64,000 nt of DNA from Alisma plantago-aquatica (Eukaryota; Streptophyta; Magnoliopsida; Alismatales; Alismataceae), in assembly GCA_963693085.1 (NCBI GenBank), contig OY856411.1, positions 112,287,267 through 112,351,266 on the forward strand. The letters are read 5' to 3'. This document shows positions 36,326-47,158 of the stretch, in pieces (the stretch's first letter is position 1; every line of letters begins with the position of its first letter). The notes under the pieces are model-generated. The model saw only the letters and a program-made list of their open reading frames with translations, had not been told where the DNA came from and did not search any database. A program made the position numbers and the translations under genes.

Positions 36326-37532
36326 GGTGGTTGTACATACAAGTACTACTACACTAGTTAATTAGTCTAATAAAATCAACATGCTAAAAACTGTGGCAAG
36401 TAATAGAATCTCATATGTAGAACATGGCAGTGGGGTACCATGACCCAAGAATAATCCAAACGGATTATGAGGCAAGTATAGAAATAGATTCAAGAGAGTA
36501 GAATATAAGGTACAAATAAGCCTCATTATGGAAAACATAGGTTAAGGAACCAATAATTCCCAACTAAAGTGTATGATGCACATACCTTATTCTTTAGAAT
36601 CCTAGAACCACTTTTCATAACTTTTACACGAGATCAGATCCACTTTCCCTAATATGATCATCATATTTATGTATTAGATATATGTATATTCATTAAAGGC
36701 TTAAAACCTCAAAACCATCAAATTTTCCACAAACGATCGAATTAGACTCTGAAAATCTCACTATTGTCTTATTTACGTTCTTCTGATCAAAATAATATAT
36801 ATATTTGTATATCTTCGAGTTACTGACTTTTTAGAGTATTTTTCATATTTATTAGTTAATTAAATCAACTCATAAAATACATATTCGATAAACTCAAAAT
36901 TAGGCATCAAATTTATTTTTATTAGATATCTTACATTCTCCTGATTCCAAAATATATTTTATTTTTCTATTTTTCGACCAACGAGTAAAAAGATATGATT
37001 TTTCTAAGACTAACCGATTAGAAATTGCCACGTAGGCACTTCATACCCGACAGACATAGCGAGAGGCCGGGCCTGCCTACTGACTTGGCCCAATGAGGGG
37101 CGACCAAGTCATGCGGTCAATGCCCGGGTTTGACTCGTCTGAAACAAAACAAAACTAGATTGAAAGACGGTTATACCCTCGCATGAAAACAAAACGAAGA
37201 AGAAAGGAACTGAGGGCAAAACGGTAAAACGAGGTTGGGTTATCCCCTTCCTCTCACCCCCACGCCATTGCTGCTGCCTCGAGCAGCTAGCTTAGGGGAA
37301 ACTTGGGCGAAACCAGGATACTAGACCAAACTTGACGTTTAGATATGCGAACGAAAGCTCAGAGCAAGACGAACTCGATGGTACCTTTGATTGCGCCGAT
37401 GATGAAGAGAGAAGGGAGAGAAGAGCGCCGCAAGGTCAAGCTCCAATCAAGGTTCCCGACGTCAAAGCACGAGAGCAACAGAGAAATTGACTTGAGAAAA
37501 AGGTTTCTTATGGTGAGGCGAAACCCTAGATG

Positions 37533-37534
<2 letters not shown>

Positions 37535-37580
<46 letters not shown>
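37535..37580. repeat. (TA)n microsatellite at the LTR 3 TATA box
   Basis: A run of alternating TA with one TG interruption occupies the exact site of the short TATA box in LTR1 and LTR2. Confidence 0.85.
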
Positions 37581-39204
37581 GGATTGGGTGCTGTGGTGTA
37601 GGGAGTCAGAGCTCCAGGATAGACTTGGGAAAAAGATTTGGCGTTTCATAAATACTCAATTAAAACATGAGATCTTGTACTAGTTGGATGCGGAATTGAA
37701 TTTGCAATCCAATGTAACTTGTTTCGTGAAGTTTCATTGAGAAACGAGGGAGATATGACTAAATAACAGAACCTTCTTTGTCTATGTTTATTGTTCACGC
37801 GGGTGCCTCCTACTCAAGGTAGGAGACAAATCGGCAGGCGTCCGATCTGCATCGGAGGGTCGACGCTGATCCGTAAGGAAAGCATTTAATACAACCTTCC
37901 AACTTAGCTCTTTTGATGCTTTAAATGTATAAATCTTTCTACAATTATTTAAAGATGCAAATAAAGTCCAAATAAACTCAAATTTTGTAGGTTTATTGAT
38001 TTTAGGGTGAGGAATCCGAAAATAAAATTATATTTATATTTTGAGAAAATTTGATTATTTAATTAAGTAAATTTCTATTTTCTCTTTCCTCTCTCATTAA
38101 AGACTATTAGATTCTCCAAAAATAAAGAAATTTTACCCATAAGTCTTATTAAATATCTTGGATAAGAATTTGCTATTATTTACATTTTTTGATGTTGTTT
38201 ATTATTTTAATTAATGATTTTAATATTTTACACACTTTCTCTCTCCTAAATTCAACTTCTTATCAAATATTTTCCAAATTCATTCAAAATTCATCCAAAG
38301 GTCTATTTTAACCTTTATAACATGAATTTGGCATTATTTTATTTTTTGAAGACTTTTATTATTTTATTTTATTCATTTACATTTACCACTTATTTATCCT
38401 TTTAATTTATTAGAGGTATCTAGAAACTTTCTAAAAATGTAAAACTTGGCCTATAAGTAATAATAAACGTGTGGAACATGATTTTGGCATTTTATTTCAA
38501 CATATATTTAATATTTTTGTTCTTTAAGTCATTTTCTCTCTCCTAAATAAAATAAAATATTAAACATTGACCAAATTAAATAAAAATTCACACATAGACT
38601 AATTTTGAATATATAGATTACGAATTTGGTATTATTTTTCCAATTTGAGAATACTAAATATTTTATTTTGCTTAATTGACTTATTTCCTATTTTCTTTTG
38701 ATAAAGACATCAATATATGCATTTATCTTCTAAATTAAATGATACTTGGCCCTTAAGTTTCTTTTAAGTCAATAAAATGAAATTGACACCCAAATTATCT
38801 TCATGGGTTTCCACTTATGATTTTTGGAATAATATATTCCTCATTATCTCCTTTTATCCATTATATTCCATATTATTTCCAATTACCACATTTATTATTT
38901 CCTTTATGCATATTTCGAGAATTATCTCCTTTTACATATTCTAAAAGATACTAGAAAGTTCTAACACGAATTTCTTTATTCTTTTTATCACTCAAGTGGA
39001 TATATTGTATATATGACCCATTACTAAGCTTCCACTGAGGTATTTGTGTATAAACCCAAATATTGGAATAAAAGGTGAACAAATGTTCATTAAACCATCA
39101 TATTCTCCACAAATTAAATAGAAAGGCCAAAGAGGATATAAATGAAAGGAAAAGATGGGAAAGCAGGCAAAAAAGGCAAAAAGTCCAAAATTCGGTATGT
39201 TACA

Positions 39205-41654
39205 GGTTTTCCATCAGAATCCAAAGTATCCAATTAAGAAGGATAAATATATATTATCACAGCTGAGGAGGTAACTATTAACATGATGTGTTTGACCCTG
39301 AATCTCATAATCTTTCTTAGACCACATGATCAAGGTCTGAGGTGATTTGGCTAGCTAACACAAGATACGTCTAAACCTTTTCTATCTTTTTCTTTATATA
39401 TCTTATTTTTATGATACGTAGATAAAATCCCTTCATATGAAAATCAGACTCAGAATAAACCAAAAGAAATTTTCTATTCATCACTTGATATTATAGCACA
39501 TTCAAACACATCAAGCTATTTTAAAACCATTTTACAAGGAAGGAAGTTACAATACTTTATACTTGACTAATACAATTCTTTCTTTTTCTTGTTGTAGGAC
39601 CTACAGTAGACAAGAATAGGAATAATCTAATTATACCTTACAAAATACTAACATCCTTTTGTGGCGGAACTCTTTAGAATCTATAGCTATCTTCATAATC
39701 AATATGCTTACCTAAAAGTTTATTCAGTAGAGTGTTGGCAATTGGCTTAGTAAATAGAAATTTTCCAAGTAGACAAGATAATACAAATAGCTTTATGAAG
39801 AGGATTGCAATTTAAGAATAAATAAATAATATATTAAATACTAATTTAAATTTATAAATAATATAAACTTCATTGACATATTAAACAATGAGAATAGTTG
39901 AACAATACATTTCTACTGTATAACTGAATATATAATTTTTCTTATTTATGTATTAATCTTAATTTCTTTATTAATTCTCTACACCCACATGAGGTATACC
40001 ACAACATGTGGAAGTACCACAATAAGATACAATCTCACCCTATAAGATTTAGAGTTGACTTGGAATTCTCAATCTACTAACCAGTTGTCCAGTTTGTGAT
40101 GTTCCTCATCATGTCTGATTATAGAGGCTATATCCACTAGTTGGAAAAAATTTGACTCTTCTAAACTTGGGTGCTCAGGTGGAAACTCAAAGTAATCTGC
40201 TTAAGCTCCCTAAATCATTGATTTCACAAGAGCTGACTCACAGAGCAGTAATTAAATTGAGTATCATTGGGATCTCTAATTGTTATTGGATACTTATATG
40301 TAACTGTATTGAAAACATGTTATTGTTGGATACCACTGCATATCACCAAATTTCCATTTAATAATATATACCTCTGATAAAACTTAAGAGGTTTTTCACA
40401 CTAGGTTTAAACCTCTCGTGCCCCACCACATGCTTTAGCTTCCTGTCTGGACGTCGTTAATGGGTAAGCTATTTCTTCATTGTGTTGTATACCTCCACAA
40501 TGAATCTACATTGTTTAGTGAACCTCAAAGTCTAATTGATTTGATTTTACTATTTATGATCTTCTAAAATTTTCTTAACATTAGATGTAATTAGATCATT
40601 CTTCTATCATTGTGTTCTATACTATAATTATACTACTAAAAATCATACTCAAACTAATATAGAAAAATCAGTACTCTGAAAAGAGATGAACTAAGTTGTT
40701 GTCATGACTAAGTTGTTATGTTTCAATATTGTATTTCACCTATACTAAGCACTATATTTACTTTCAAATAATAACTCAAAAATATTTGAATATACTTGTA
40801 TGATCTATGCTATAACAAGACAATTTATCTTTCATATTGGTCGTTATATATCCTGATCTAATTGATCTTTACTAAACTACTGATACCCACAACTACATCT
40901 AACTTTAACTAGATAAATCAAGTATTAAATAAATAACACTAGAAGTAAATATGTATTTTATCATCTCAAATTCACAACTGAAAGGAAATCAAGCTATGTC
41001 ATAGCACATCATAACATGTGTTTTTTTACTGGGGATTGAAATCAAAGCTGAGTAAATTATGCCTCCGAGTTTCATTGTGTTTAGAACTCAAAAAATTCAT
41101 GAACTGGAATCATTCAACTCCCACAAGTTTTTTAGATATTTTAATGATACATACCTTAAAAAGTTGAACTGGGGCTTGTTGAGTTAAGAATAATGAAAAA
41201 TAAATAGGGCAAACATGTTCTTCATGTTTTGGTAACAATTCTTTAAAAATAATGGCTAAAAGATGTTTTTCCTACTAATCTTGGGTTCATTTCGAACTAC
41301 TGATCATGATTCTAGTCTTAGTTTATCTTAATCTTGGCTTGTTGGCTTGACTTTGAGTCAAAAGCTTCAATTCCAATGTCTACATGTCAAAGTCGGGCTA
41401 CCGTTCCAGGATACGTCCACTGGAGGAAGAAGAACAAGAAGAAAAGTAACCTCTGATTAACCTTGTTCCAGACTTTTACTAAGGAAACGAGAGAGAGAAC
41501 GAAGGAGAAGTCGTCCTCAATGGTTGTACATCTAGGTATGCTGCTCTCTCATGTTCCTTGTGTTATTCTCCAAAGCCGCCCTAGGAGTCATTCTTTTGTG
41601 CATGTGTGGTCTATTTTTGGATTGGTCTTGTATGGAAAAGTTAAATACAAATCT
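39205..41654. other. AT-rich intergenic DNA, no gene recognised
   Basis: Apart from the outer GGTTT duplication at 39205-39209 I see no element ends or coding motifs. The short frames at 40152 and 41463 have no family features. I could not align the start of this stretch with the sequence following the paralogous copia relic at 3900. Confidence 0.5.
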
Positions 41655-41853
41655 AAAAAATAAAATTTTATTATTCTTATAACAAGGAATCCCTCTCGGG
41701 ACCGGCCACTATTGGACCCCACCCAGTCAAAGATAAACTACCGCGTCGCGCTCAGTAACGTGAGGCCTTGTTGCACCCTGAAAGTTTTTACCCAGAGTTG
41801 AACCCGGGTCCCTTCATTGGGGATTACCGAGTCGCACCACTGGGCTACTCCCC
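41655..41853 (-). mobile_element. tRNA-derived SINE, copy 2
   Basis: On the minus strand the head reads GGGGAGTAGCCCAGTGGTGC, with an A box (TAGCCCAGTGG, 41838-41848) and a B box (GGGTTCAACTC, 41795-41805) at tRNA-like spacing. This is followed by a body of about 120 bp ending GGGATTCCTTGTTATAAG and an A/T-rich tail. Body and tail match the copy at 10411-10629. Target duplications are not clear. It is not a tRNA gene because the acceptor stem and length do not fit. Confidence 0.7.
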
Positions 41854-42172
41854 ATGTGTATTAAAGCTTAATGGTAAAATTGAAAGCAGCTGAAAACAAA
41901 ATTTCATTGACATCTAACAATGTGTATTAAAGGTATGGCCTTTTTTTTGTAATTGGTTGTGTTAGGCGGTGACGTAACTCATTTCCATAGACATGCGACC
42001 AACAATGTACGACCATCGTTGGCTTCATAGTTGCAATACATCGGGCTGGAGACAATAGGTGGGTGAACCGTCGGTTGCCAACCGACAATGACAGTTTTGT
42101 ACATTTTACTAAAAATACAAAATCTTTCATTTTGAAACTGATTTGTTCCATTCTTTTTCGGTTGCATTCATA
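41854..42172. other. Intergenic DNA between SINE and MULE
   Basis: No gene supported. ATGTGTATTAAAG occurs twice (about 41854 and 41922). Overlapping short minus-strand frames lack family features. Confidence 0.4.
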
Positions 42173-42181
42173 ATTAAATTA

Positions 42182-42475
42182 GAGTTTTTTTCCCATTTCC
42201 CCCTCAAGTTTTCTGATATTCCAGTTTACCCCCTCAACTATCATGAATTCCTAGAAACCCCTCTTTCTTAGCCTAAATTCCAAACAACCCCCCATACCAA
42301 ACTTTCCTTCAACGGTGTGAGGCATGTTGTAGCTTCATCTGTTTCTCAAACTAACGCTAGTTACATTATAATATAATCATGTATTATATAAAAACTAATA
42401 TGCATCAATCAAAATAATTTTCAGTTATACATTATATAAATACACATGTAACAATATATTAAATATTAGTTTAGA
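42182..42475 (+). repeat. Left TIR of the MULE
   Basis: The TIR includes runs of C (CCCCCTCAAG, TACCCCCTCAAC, CAACCCCCCATAC) that are matched in order by the reverse complement of the right TIR. The inner part matches around TACATTATATAAATACACATG. Confidence 0.8.
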
Positions 42476-43334
42476 TATTATAGGTTCACCTGGTTCAATA
42501 TCCCCGTTGTTAATGATATGCCCGGAGCTATGAATCTGGTTTCGACCGACTTAAATTTTTTGTTCTCATTTAAATTTATCAAAATTTGACAACATGATTT
42601 TAAGTTTTATTTCACATAATTTGAACTGGCTATGGATTTTGATAAAATATGGGTGTTAGTTCTGATTTAGACTGTAAAAAATAACAGTATACATAATCAA
42701 AATTTGACACTTCTAGCTTGAAAGCTAAGATGTTAATATTTTTGAGTTGCTTCTAAATTGATCAAAATATTAATACACTTGCAAACCGACACTGACCTAG
42801 GCTTGAAATTTTTATAGTGCTACACAAAACTAAGGACCCTATTTTAATTGTTTAAAAATAGCTTTGTCAAAATTTCAAGCTGAGGTCGGTTTCATGTCAG
42901 AAATGTCGGGTTGGATTTTATGATAATCAAGTCTAGAAATGATCCAGTCTCACATTTCAATCACTTCATCTAATCACGATTTGGAATTGTAGATGCCAGA
43001 ACCGAGCCGCATAGAACCGCACTCAATTATCAATTGAGGACCAGCTCATATTTATCATAATTGTGTAGCACACGTGTCAAAATAGTGATTCCGTGTACTG
43101 TTGTATTTTAACCGGTCTAAGATGGAATAATCAGGACCCATGCCTTGTCCAAACCTTGAACAGACTCGGATCATGAGAATTTATATTTAAGACGGGCCCC
43201 GATCCAAATTTTGATTAGTATATCTTAAACCGAATCTAAACGTTATTATTAAAACTAGAATCCAGGTTCAATTTTCTAATTTGATGGAGACCGGTTTCAC
43301 AGGTTCGGACATATCATTAGTAACTTTAGCAAAC

Positions 43335-43640
43335 GAGGCAAACTAATAATAACTAAAACCATCATCATCTAAGCCTCAATCGTAACCATGTTGCGGTCAG
43401 CTATACATATCCTTCATTTACATTCAGCTCTACCATGTCTCATATTCTGATCGAGATGTAAAGATTCAAAATCTCTCTTTATAATCTTTTTCCATGTTAA
43501 TTTAGGTCTTCCTCTTCTTCTATAAATTATATCACTCAGTTGTCTTGCTCCGTACATGCACATTAGTTGGTCTGCATTGTACATATCTATACGATCTAAG
43601 TCGACCCTCACACAACTTGTCTTCAATGCTCGCCACCCCC
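43335..43640 (-). mobile_element. LINE (non-LTR retrotransposon) 3' fragment
   Basis: A minus-strand frame contains RRRGRPKLTWKKIIKRDFES followed by LHL and a GRAECK end. This is the conserved tail after the reverse transcriptase of plant LINE-type elements (RGRPK-TW...KDL). Downstream on the same strand comes GTAGCTGACC, then GATTGAGGCTTAGATGATG, matching the usual terminal sequence of these elements ahead of a simple-repeat tail. Only the last few hundred bases are present, as expected for 5' truncation. Confidence 0.75.
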
Positions 43641-43696
43641 ACTTTAATTATGATATAGTACTCCTGATATAGCTATTATAATAACTCATGTCATAG

Positions 43697-44185
43697 TGTA
43701 AAGTCCAAGAGGAGAACCAGCTCAAAAGATTGACCTATTGGGTGGAGAGCCCCTTGGACTTTATCAATTGTCCTTTGGTATCTCATACTACCAATGTGGG
43801 ACTATTTCTTTTTTTTACACGTAACAAATCCCCCCACTTAAGGTCCGACGTCTCGGCGGACCACCGGCCCAACCGAACGTTGCAGACCTGTCGGGCCTAA
43901 TCATAGGATCCACCAAAGGCAGCCCACCCCGGCTCCTAAGGCAGACTCTGCACCTCCCATGGCAGCCCACCGGGCCCCATGACAAAGCCACTTTAGCAGC
44001 CCATACTGCCAAAGTGTACCCAATCAGACCATAAATGGATTAGGCTCTGATACCATTTGTAAAGCCCAAGAGGAGAACCAGCCCAAAAGATCGACCTATT
44101 GGGTGGAGAGTCCCTTGGACTTTATCTATTGCCCTTTGGTATCCCATACTACCAATGTAGGACTATTTCTTTTTTACACGTAACA
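43697..44185 (-). mobile_element. TRIM (terminal-repeat retrotransposon in miniature), complete
   Basis: 489 bp with direct terminal repeats of 130 and 128 bp (43697-43826, 44058-44185), starting TGTAAAG and ending ACGTAACA. Perfect target duplications CATAG flank it (43692-43696, 44186-44190). A tRNA-Met primer site (complement GCTCTGATACCA, 44044-44055) precedes the right repeat. A polypurine tract (complement CCCCCCACTTAAGG) follows the left one. So it reads on the minus strand. The 231-bp interior is non-coding. The terminal repeat lacks 5S-like sequence, so it is not Cassandra. Confidence 0.92.
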
Positions 44186-44314
44186 CATAGAAAGAGTAAT
44201 ACTTTTTATGACTGCCTGTCGACCTACCACCAATCCTTCACATTGACCCGGACTTGGTACCAACTATATATGCACAAAAAATAAGAAACATAGCCAAAAC
44301 TAAAAATAACTATA

Positions 44315-44599
44315 AGAAATTATGATTATACATTATTACATGTTATTTATATAATGCATAGCTAAAGATACTTTGATTGTTACATGCTTAGTTATCCATT
44401 GTAAGATTATGTGTTTAACTAATTTAAGGTTGGGAAACATATGCAGCTACAGCCATGACTAACGGCGTGAACGGAAAGTTGAGTATGGGGGGCTGTTAGG
44501 AATTTGGGAGAAGAGATAGGGGGCCTTCAGGAATTTAAGATACGTGAGGGGGCAGGCTGGAATATTGGCAAACTAGAGGGGGGTAATGGGAAAAAACCC
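44315..44599 (-). repeat. Right TIR of the MULE
   Basis: Inverted partner of 42182-42475. The G-rich blocks GAGGGGGGTAATGGG, GAGGGGGCAGG and TATGGGGGGCTG mirror the C-runs of the left TIR. Confidence 0.8.
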
Positions 44600-44608
44600 A
44601 TTAAATTA

Positions 44609-44906
44609 TGTAGAATTATACAGTAAAAAATAATCAAATTAAGAAATCATAACTTGTTTATTAATTATATACTTAATGTGTTTAATGCTTTTCTCACTTA
44701 CATGTGTGGGATATTTAACATCAATTAAACTTCAAATCTTAACGTGAAAATTATGTATTTTTGACAAATTTAAATTAAAATAAAATATAAATAAATCAGA
44801 TTATAATGCAAGATACTAATTAAACTGTAATTAACACTGGAGTTCTCTTTAACACTAAAATTATCAATAAAACAAGATATGAATTGTACACGATGACAGC
44901 TAAGTT
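44609..44906. other. Short AT-rich stretch upstream of the defensin relic
   Basis: No gene, promoter or signal-peptide exon matching the intact defensin is visible, so the relic lacks exon 1 and its promoter. Confidence 0.5.
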
Positions 44907-44990
44907 GAACCTCACCTGCTTCGGGGAAGGTTTTAAGGAGGCGCTTGCAGGGGTGTCAACGAGAGGTGCTACTACACAATACATTGCTAA
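44907..44990 (+). pseudogene. Defensin pseudogene, 3' exon relic
   Basis: The sequence aligns with the last third of defensin exon 2 (from about 9301) through TGC, GGGGAAGG, a GGCGC(C/T)TG core and AGGTGCTAC up to a stop at 44990. A 1-bp deletion near 44934-44942 relative to the intact gene shifts the frame inside the C4-C5 loop. The penultimate-pair cysteine (Cys7) codon has become TAC, so even the correct frame would lose one disulfide. Upstream coding sequence and exon 1 are missing. The relic is followed by the same 3' flank as the intact gene, which proves shared origin. It cannot make a defensin. Confidence 0.85.
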
Positions 44991-45440
44991 TCATGGAGTC
45001 CTACTTTTGCCGATGCTAGATTGATCGTGTTGTCTAATTAGATGATGATAAGAAATTATTTGGTACTATAATAATGGTAGATGAGACCGGGCTTAATTAC
45101 GGGCAGGTCACTTACTGAGTCTGTAAGTAGCTAGCAAGTTAAGTCTTGATGTTTCAACCGAACTCTTATATCTTCGTATCATGTCATATGTAGCTATTGG
45201 CCTCTTGTTTTGATGGATGAACTTTGGTATGTTTCGTAATCACTTGGGGAGTGCAGTCTTTCTTTTGCGCACCTGTGAGCCATTTCCGGTGGACTTACTT
45301 TTAGGCCCTGTCCGACTGAAACAAGCTAAAGTAGCATCAATTTCGTTGGCACCTAGATTGGCATACTGCAGACACAGTCCTATCTCCTATTTTATGGCCA
45401 TTTAAGGCCGAGATAAAAGAGCTGCACAGGCAGTAGGTTA
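44991..45440. repeat. Duplicated defensin 3' flank
   Basis: Collinear with 9382-9860, including TGGTATGTTTCGTAATCACT and GGCACCTAGATTGGCA. The match ends at the PIF/Harbinger insertion. Confidence 0.9.
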
Positions 45441-45447
45441 GCAATTA

Positions 45448-47155
45448 GGCCCTGTTTGGTAGGGTGAAATTAGGGTGCAAAGAGTGATCTGGAAAGTGGT
45501 GAGATTATAAATATGGAACTGAAACTACTGCTAAATTATTTGGTAGGGTGCAATTAGACTTCTTAGAATTCATTTTCATGTGTTTGGTATGACAATATTT
45601 TCCCTGTTGTCGTAGAGTACCATACACCTGTAGCTATTGCCGGTGTGAAAGAGAGAGTGAGCGATTAGATACGTAAGTGGGGTCAATGATCGGGACAGGA
45701 CCGAGAGAGCGGTCTTGAGCCGGTCAATTGAGTGGTGGGACCATGGAAGTGTGGGGCCGGAGAGAAATAGGAGCTACGCTACACATAGTCCCATCTATAC
45801 CCGACCATCTACCCGTGTATCGGGAGTCCACAAAAATGTGGTCCCAGCCAGCTTTTAATACATGCCAATTAACTCCATGCAGCAAGCTTTTAATACGAAA
45901 TAACTTCACGCCAATTAACTCCATGCAGCAACTGAAGAGTCCCGAGATTCTCTCTCCACTCCTTTCTATAGCCCTCATTCTCCTCTTTCGAGCTCTATTT
46001 CAACCCACCAACATTTCCACTCATTTCTCTCATTCTAATCCACCCACCAGCATTCCTGTATTAGTACAGTACCTACGGAATCCAATAGCAACATTGATAT
46101 GAAAGCATAAGCACAGTACCTACGGAAAAATCAAGCATAAGTACAGTACCTAACAAATTACAAAATCAAGCATAATTGTATAACTGCTCTGGAAGCATAA
46201 GTACAGTACCTATAGAATCCAATAACAAGAATAAGTATAGTACCTACGGAATCCAATATTTTCAAACATAAGTACAGTACCTACCAAATTATAAAATCAA
46301 GCATAAGTACAATACCTAACAAATTACAAAATCAAGCATAATTGTATAACTGATCTGGAAGCATAAGTACAGTACCTATGGAATCCAATAACAATATTTT
46401 TCACCTGGACATATTTTTTTACAAAAGTGTAGTGCACATCTGGTCAATAATCAACTATAAAATGCATCTATAAGTATTGTACCCAATTATTAATTTTCAA
46501 CCCAATTTGTCAAATATAAGTACAGTACCTCTCAAATTCACTTGTGAATGTATATGTATTTATTGTGGGTACAGTACTTACGTAATCTGCAGTGGGGATA
46601 AATATGCAATAGAAATATGGAAATCGAAGTTTGAGGGAAAATACATATTTTGTTTTTGGTGGAGAGATAATCATCTCTTGCATAATTTTTGTATGTAGAG
46701 ACATGCAGAATAAATTGGCTGCAGACATGTCTACACTTTGCATGAGATTTGCATGGCTGCTGCATGAGCAATAATTTAAACAGTCTGGTGCAAGTGGAGC
46801 ATTGTGCCATGCATTAAATATCGCGTATTTTCAACTTCGGGGTAGACTACCGGGTGGATAAGTGACTGAAGGTAGAATTTTTCCTATAGAGAGGAGTTGC
46901 CGGTGGGGCAATGTAGAAAGTGGGGCATCGTGGGGACCGTGAACAGCCGTACATGGGGTGCTGCTGGAAAACTGCACCCTACCACCCAATTTTATGGGGT
47001 GGTACAAATTCTTAGATTTGTAGTTGAAGTGTGTAGTTAGATGAGGTCGCAAATCACTAAACTACATCCTATTACATCCTACTAAATAAAAAAATATCTG
47101 TAGAATAGTGAATTTAAAAGTTAAACAAAAATAACACACCCTACCAAACAGGGCC
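45448..47155. mobile_element. PIF/Harbinger-type DNA transposon, non-autonomous
   Basis: The inverted termini GGCCCTGTTTGGTAGGGTG and its reverse complement CACCCTACCAAACAGGGCC are perfect. They are flanked by TTA on both sides (45445-45447, 47156-47158), the superfamily's target. Length is 1708 bp. No transposase or Myb-like frame is visible, so it is a large Tourist-like derivative. The interior holds a minisatellite (46050-46590) and a pair of 22-bp direct repeats beginning GCCAATTAACTCCATGCAGC near 45863 and 45911. Confidence 0.92.
46050..46590 (+). repeat. AGTACAGTACCTA minisatellite inside the Harbinger element
   Basis: About ten copies of AAGTACAGTACCTA or close variants occur, set in two alternating longer units (one with GGAATCCAATA, one with CAAATTACAAAATCAAGCAT). 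Copies are seen near 46055, 46108, 46139, 46200, 46236, 46268, 46305, 46366, 46519 and 46570. Confidence 0.8.
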
Positions 47156-47158
47156 TTA

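Larger units (their letters stand above)
16073..39204 (-). mobile_element. Tandem LTR complex (LTR-int-LTR-int-LTR), Ty3/gypsy-derived, non-autonomous
   Basis: Three LTRs of net length 3501, 3502 and 3532 bp are separated by two 1.35-kb internal regions. All LTRs read TGTAAAGAG...GTTACA on the plus strand (third base from the end mutated in LTR2). Each internal region carries, on the minus strand, a polypurine tract at its left end and a tRNA-Met primer site at its right end, so the element reads leftward. The outer flanks are both GGTTT (16068-16072 and 39205-39209), which marks one original insertion. Neither internal region codes for gag or pol. Only a GDEILFKG remnant of a gypsy polyprotein C terminus overlaps the polypurine tract. 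Two later elements lie inside LTR1 and LTR3. The arrangement fits in-situ unequal recombination between LTRs of a LARD-like element. Confidence 0.93.
29321..39204 (-). repeat. LTR 3 of the complex (interrupted by an Athila/Tat-like element)
   Basis: Net length is 3532 bp after removal of the nested element and one GGTGG copy. It ends GGTATGTTACA and is followed by the outer target duplication GGTTT. The extra 30 bp relative to LTR2 is mainly the TA expansion at 37535-37580. Confidence 0.9.
42182..44599. mobile_element. Mutator-like DNA transposon (MULE), non-autonomous, long TIRs
   Basis: The ends are inverted: the left reads GAGTTTTTTTCCCATTTCCC and the right, reversed, GGGTTTTTTCCCATTACCCC. 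Similarity continues inward for about 290 bp (42182-42475 versus 44315-44599). It is flanked by a perfect 9-bp duplication ATTAAATTA (42173-42181, 44600-44608), diagnostic of the Mutator superfamily. No MURA-type transposase frame is present. The interior holds a LINE fragment and a complete TRIM, which may have been inserted later or carried. Confidence 0.88.

Noticed and set aside
41795..41848. Genuine tRNA gene on the minus strand
   Set aside because: A and B boxes are present, but the acceptor stem does not close and a SINE body follows that is shared with another locus.
43697..44185. Cassandra-type TRIM
   Set aside because: Cassandra repeats contain a 5S rRNA-like promoter; none is present in these terminal repeats.
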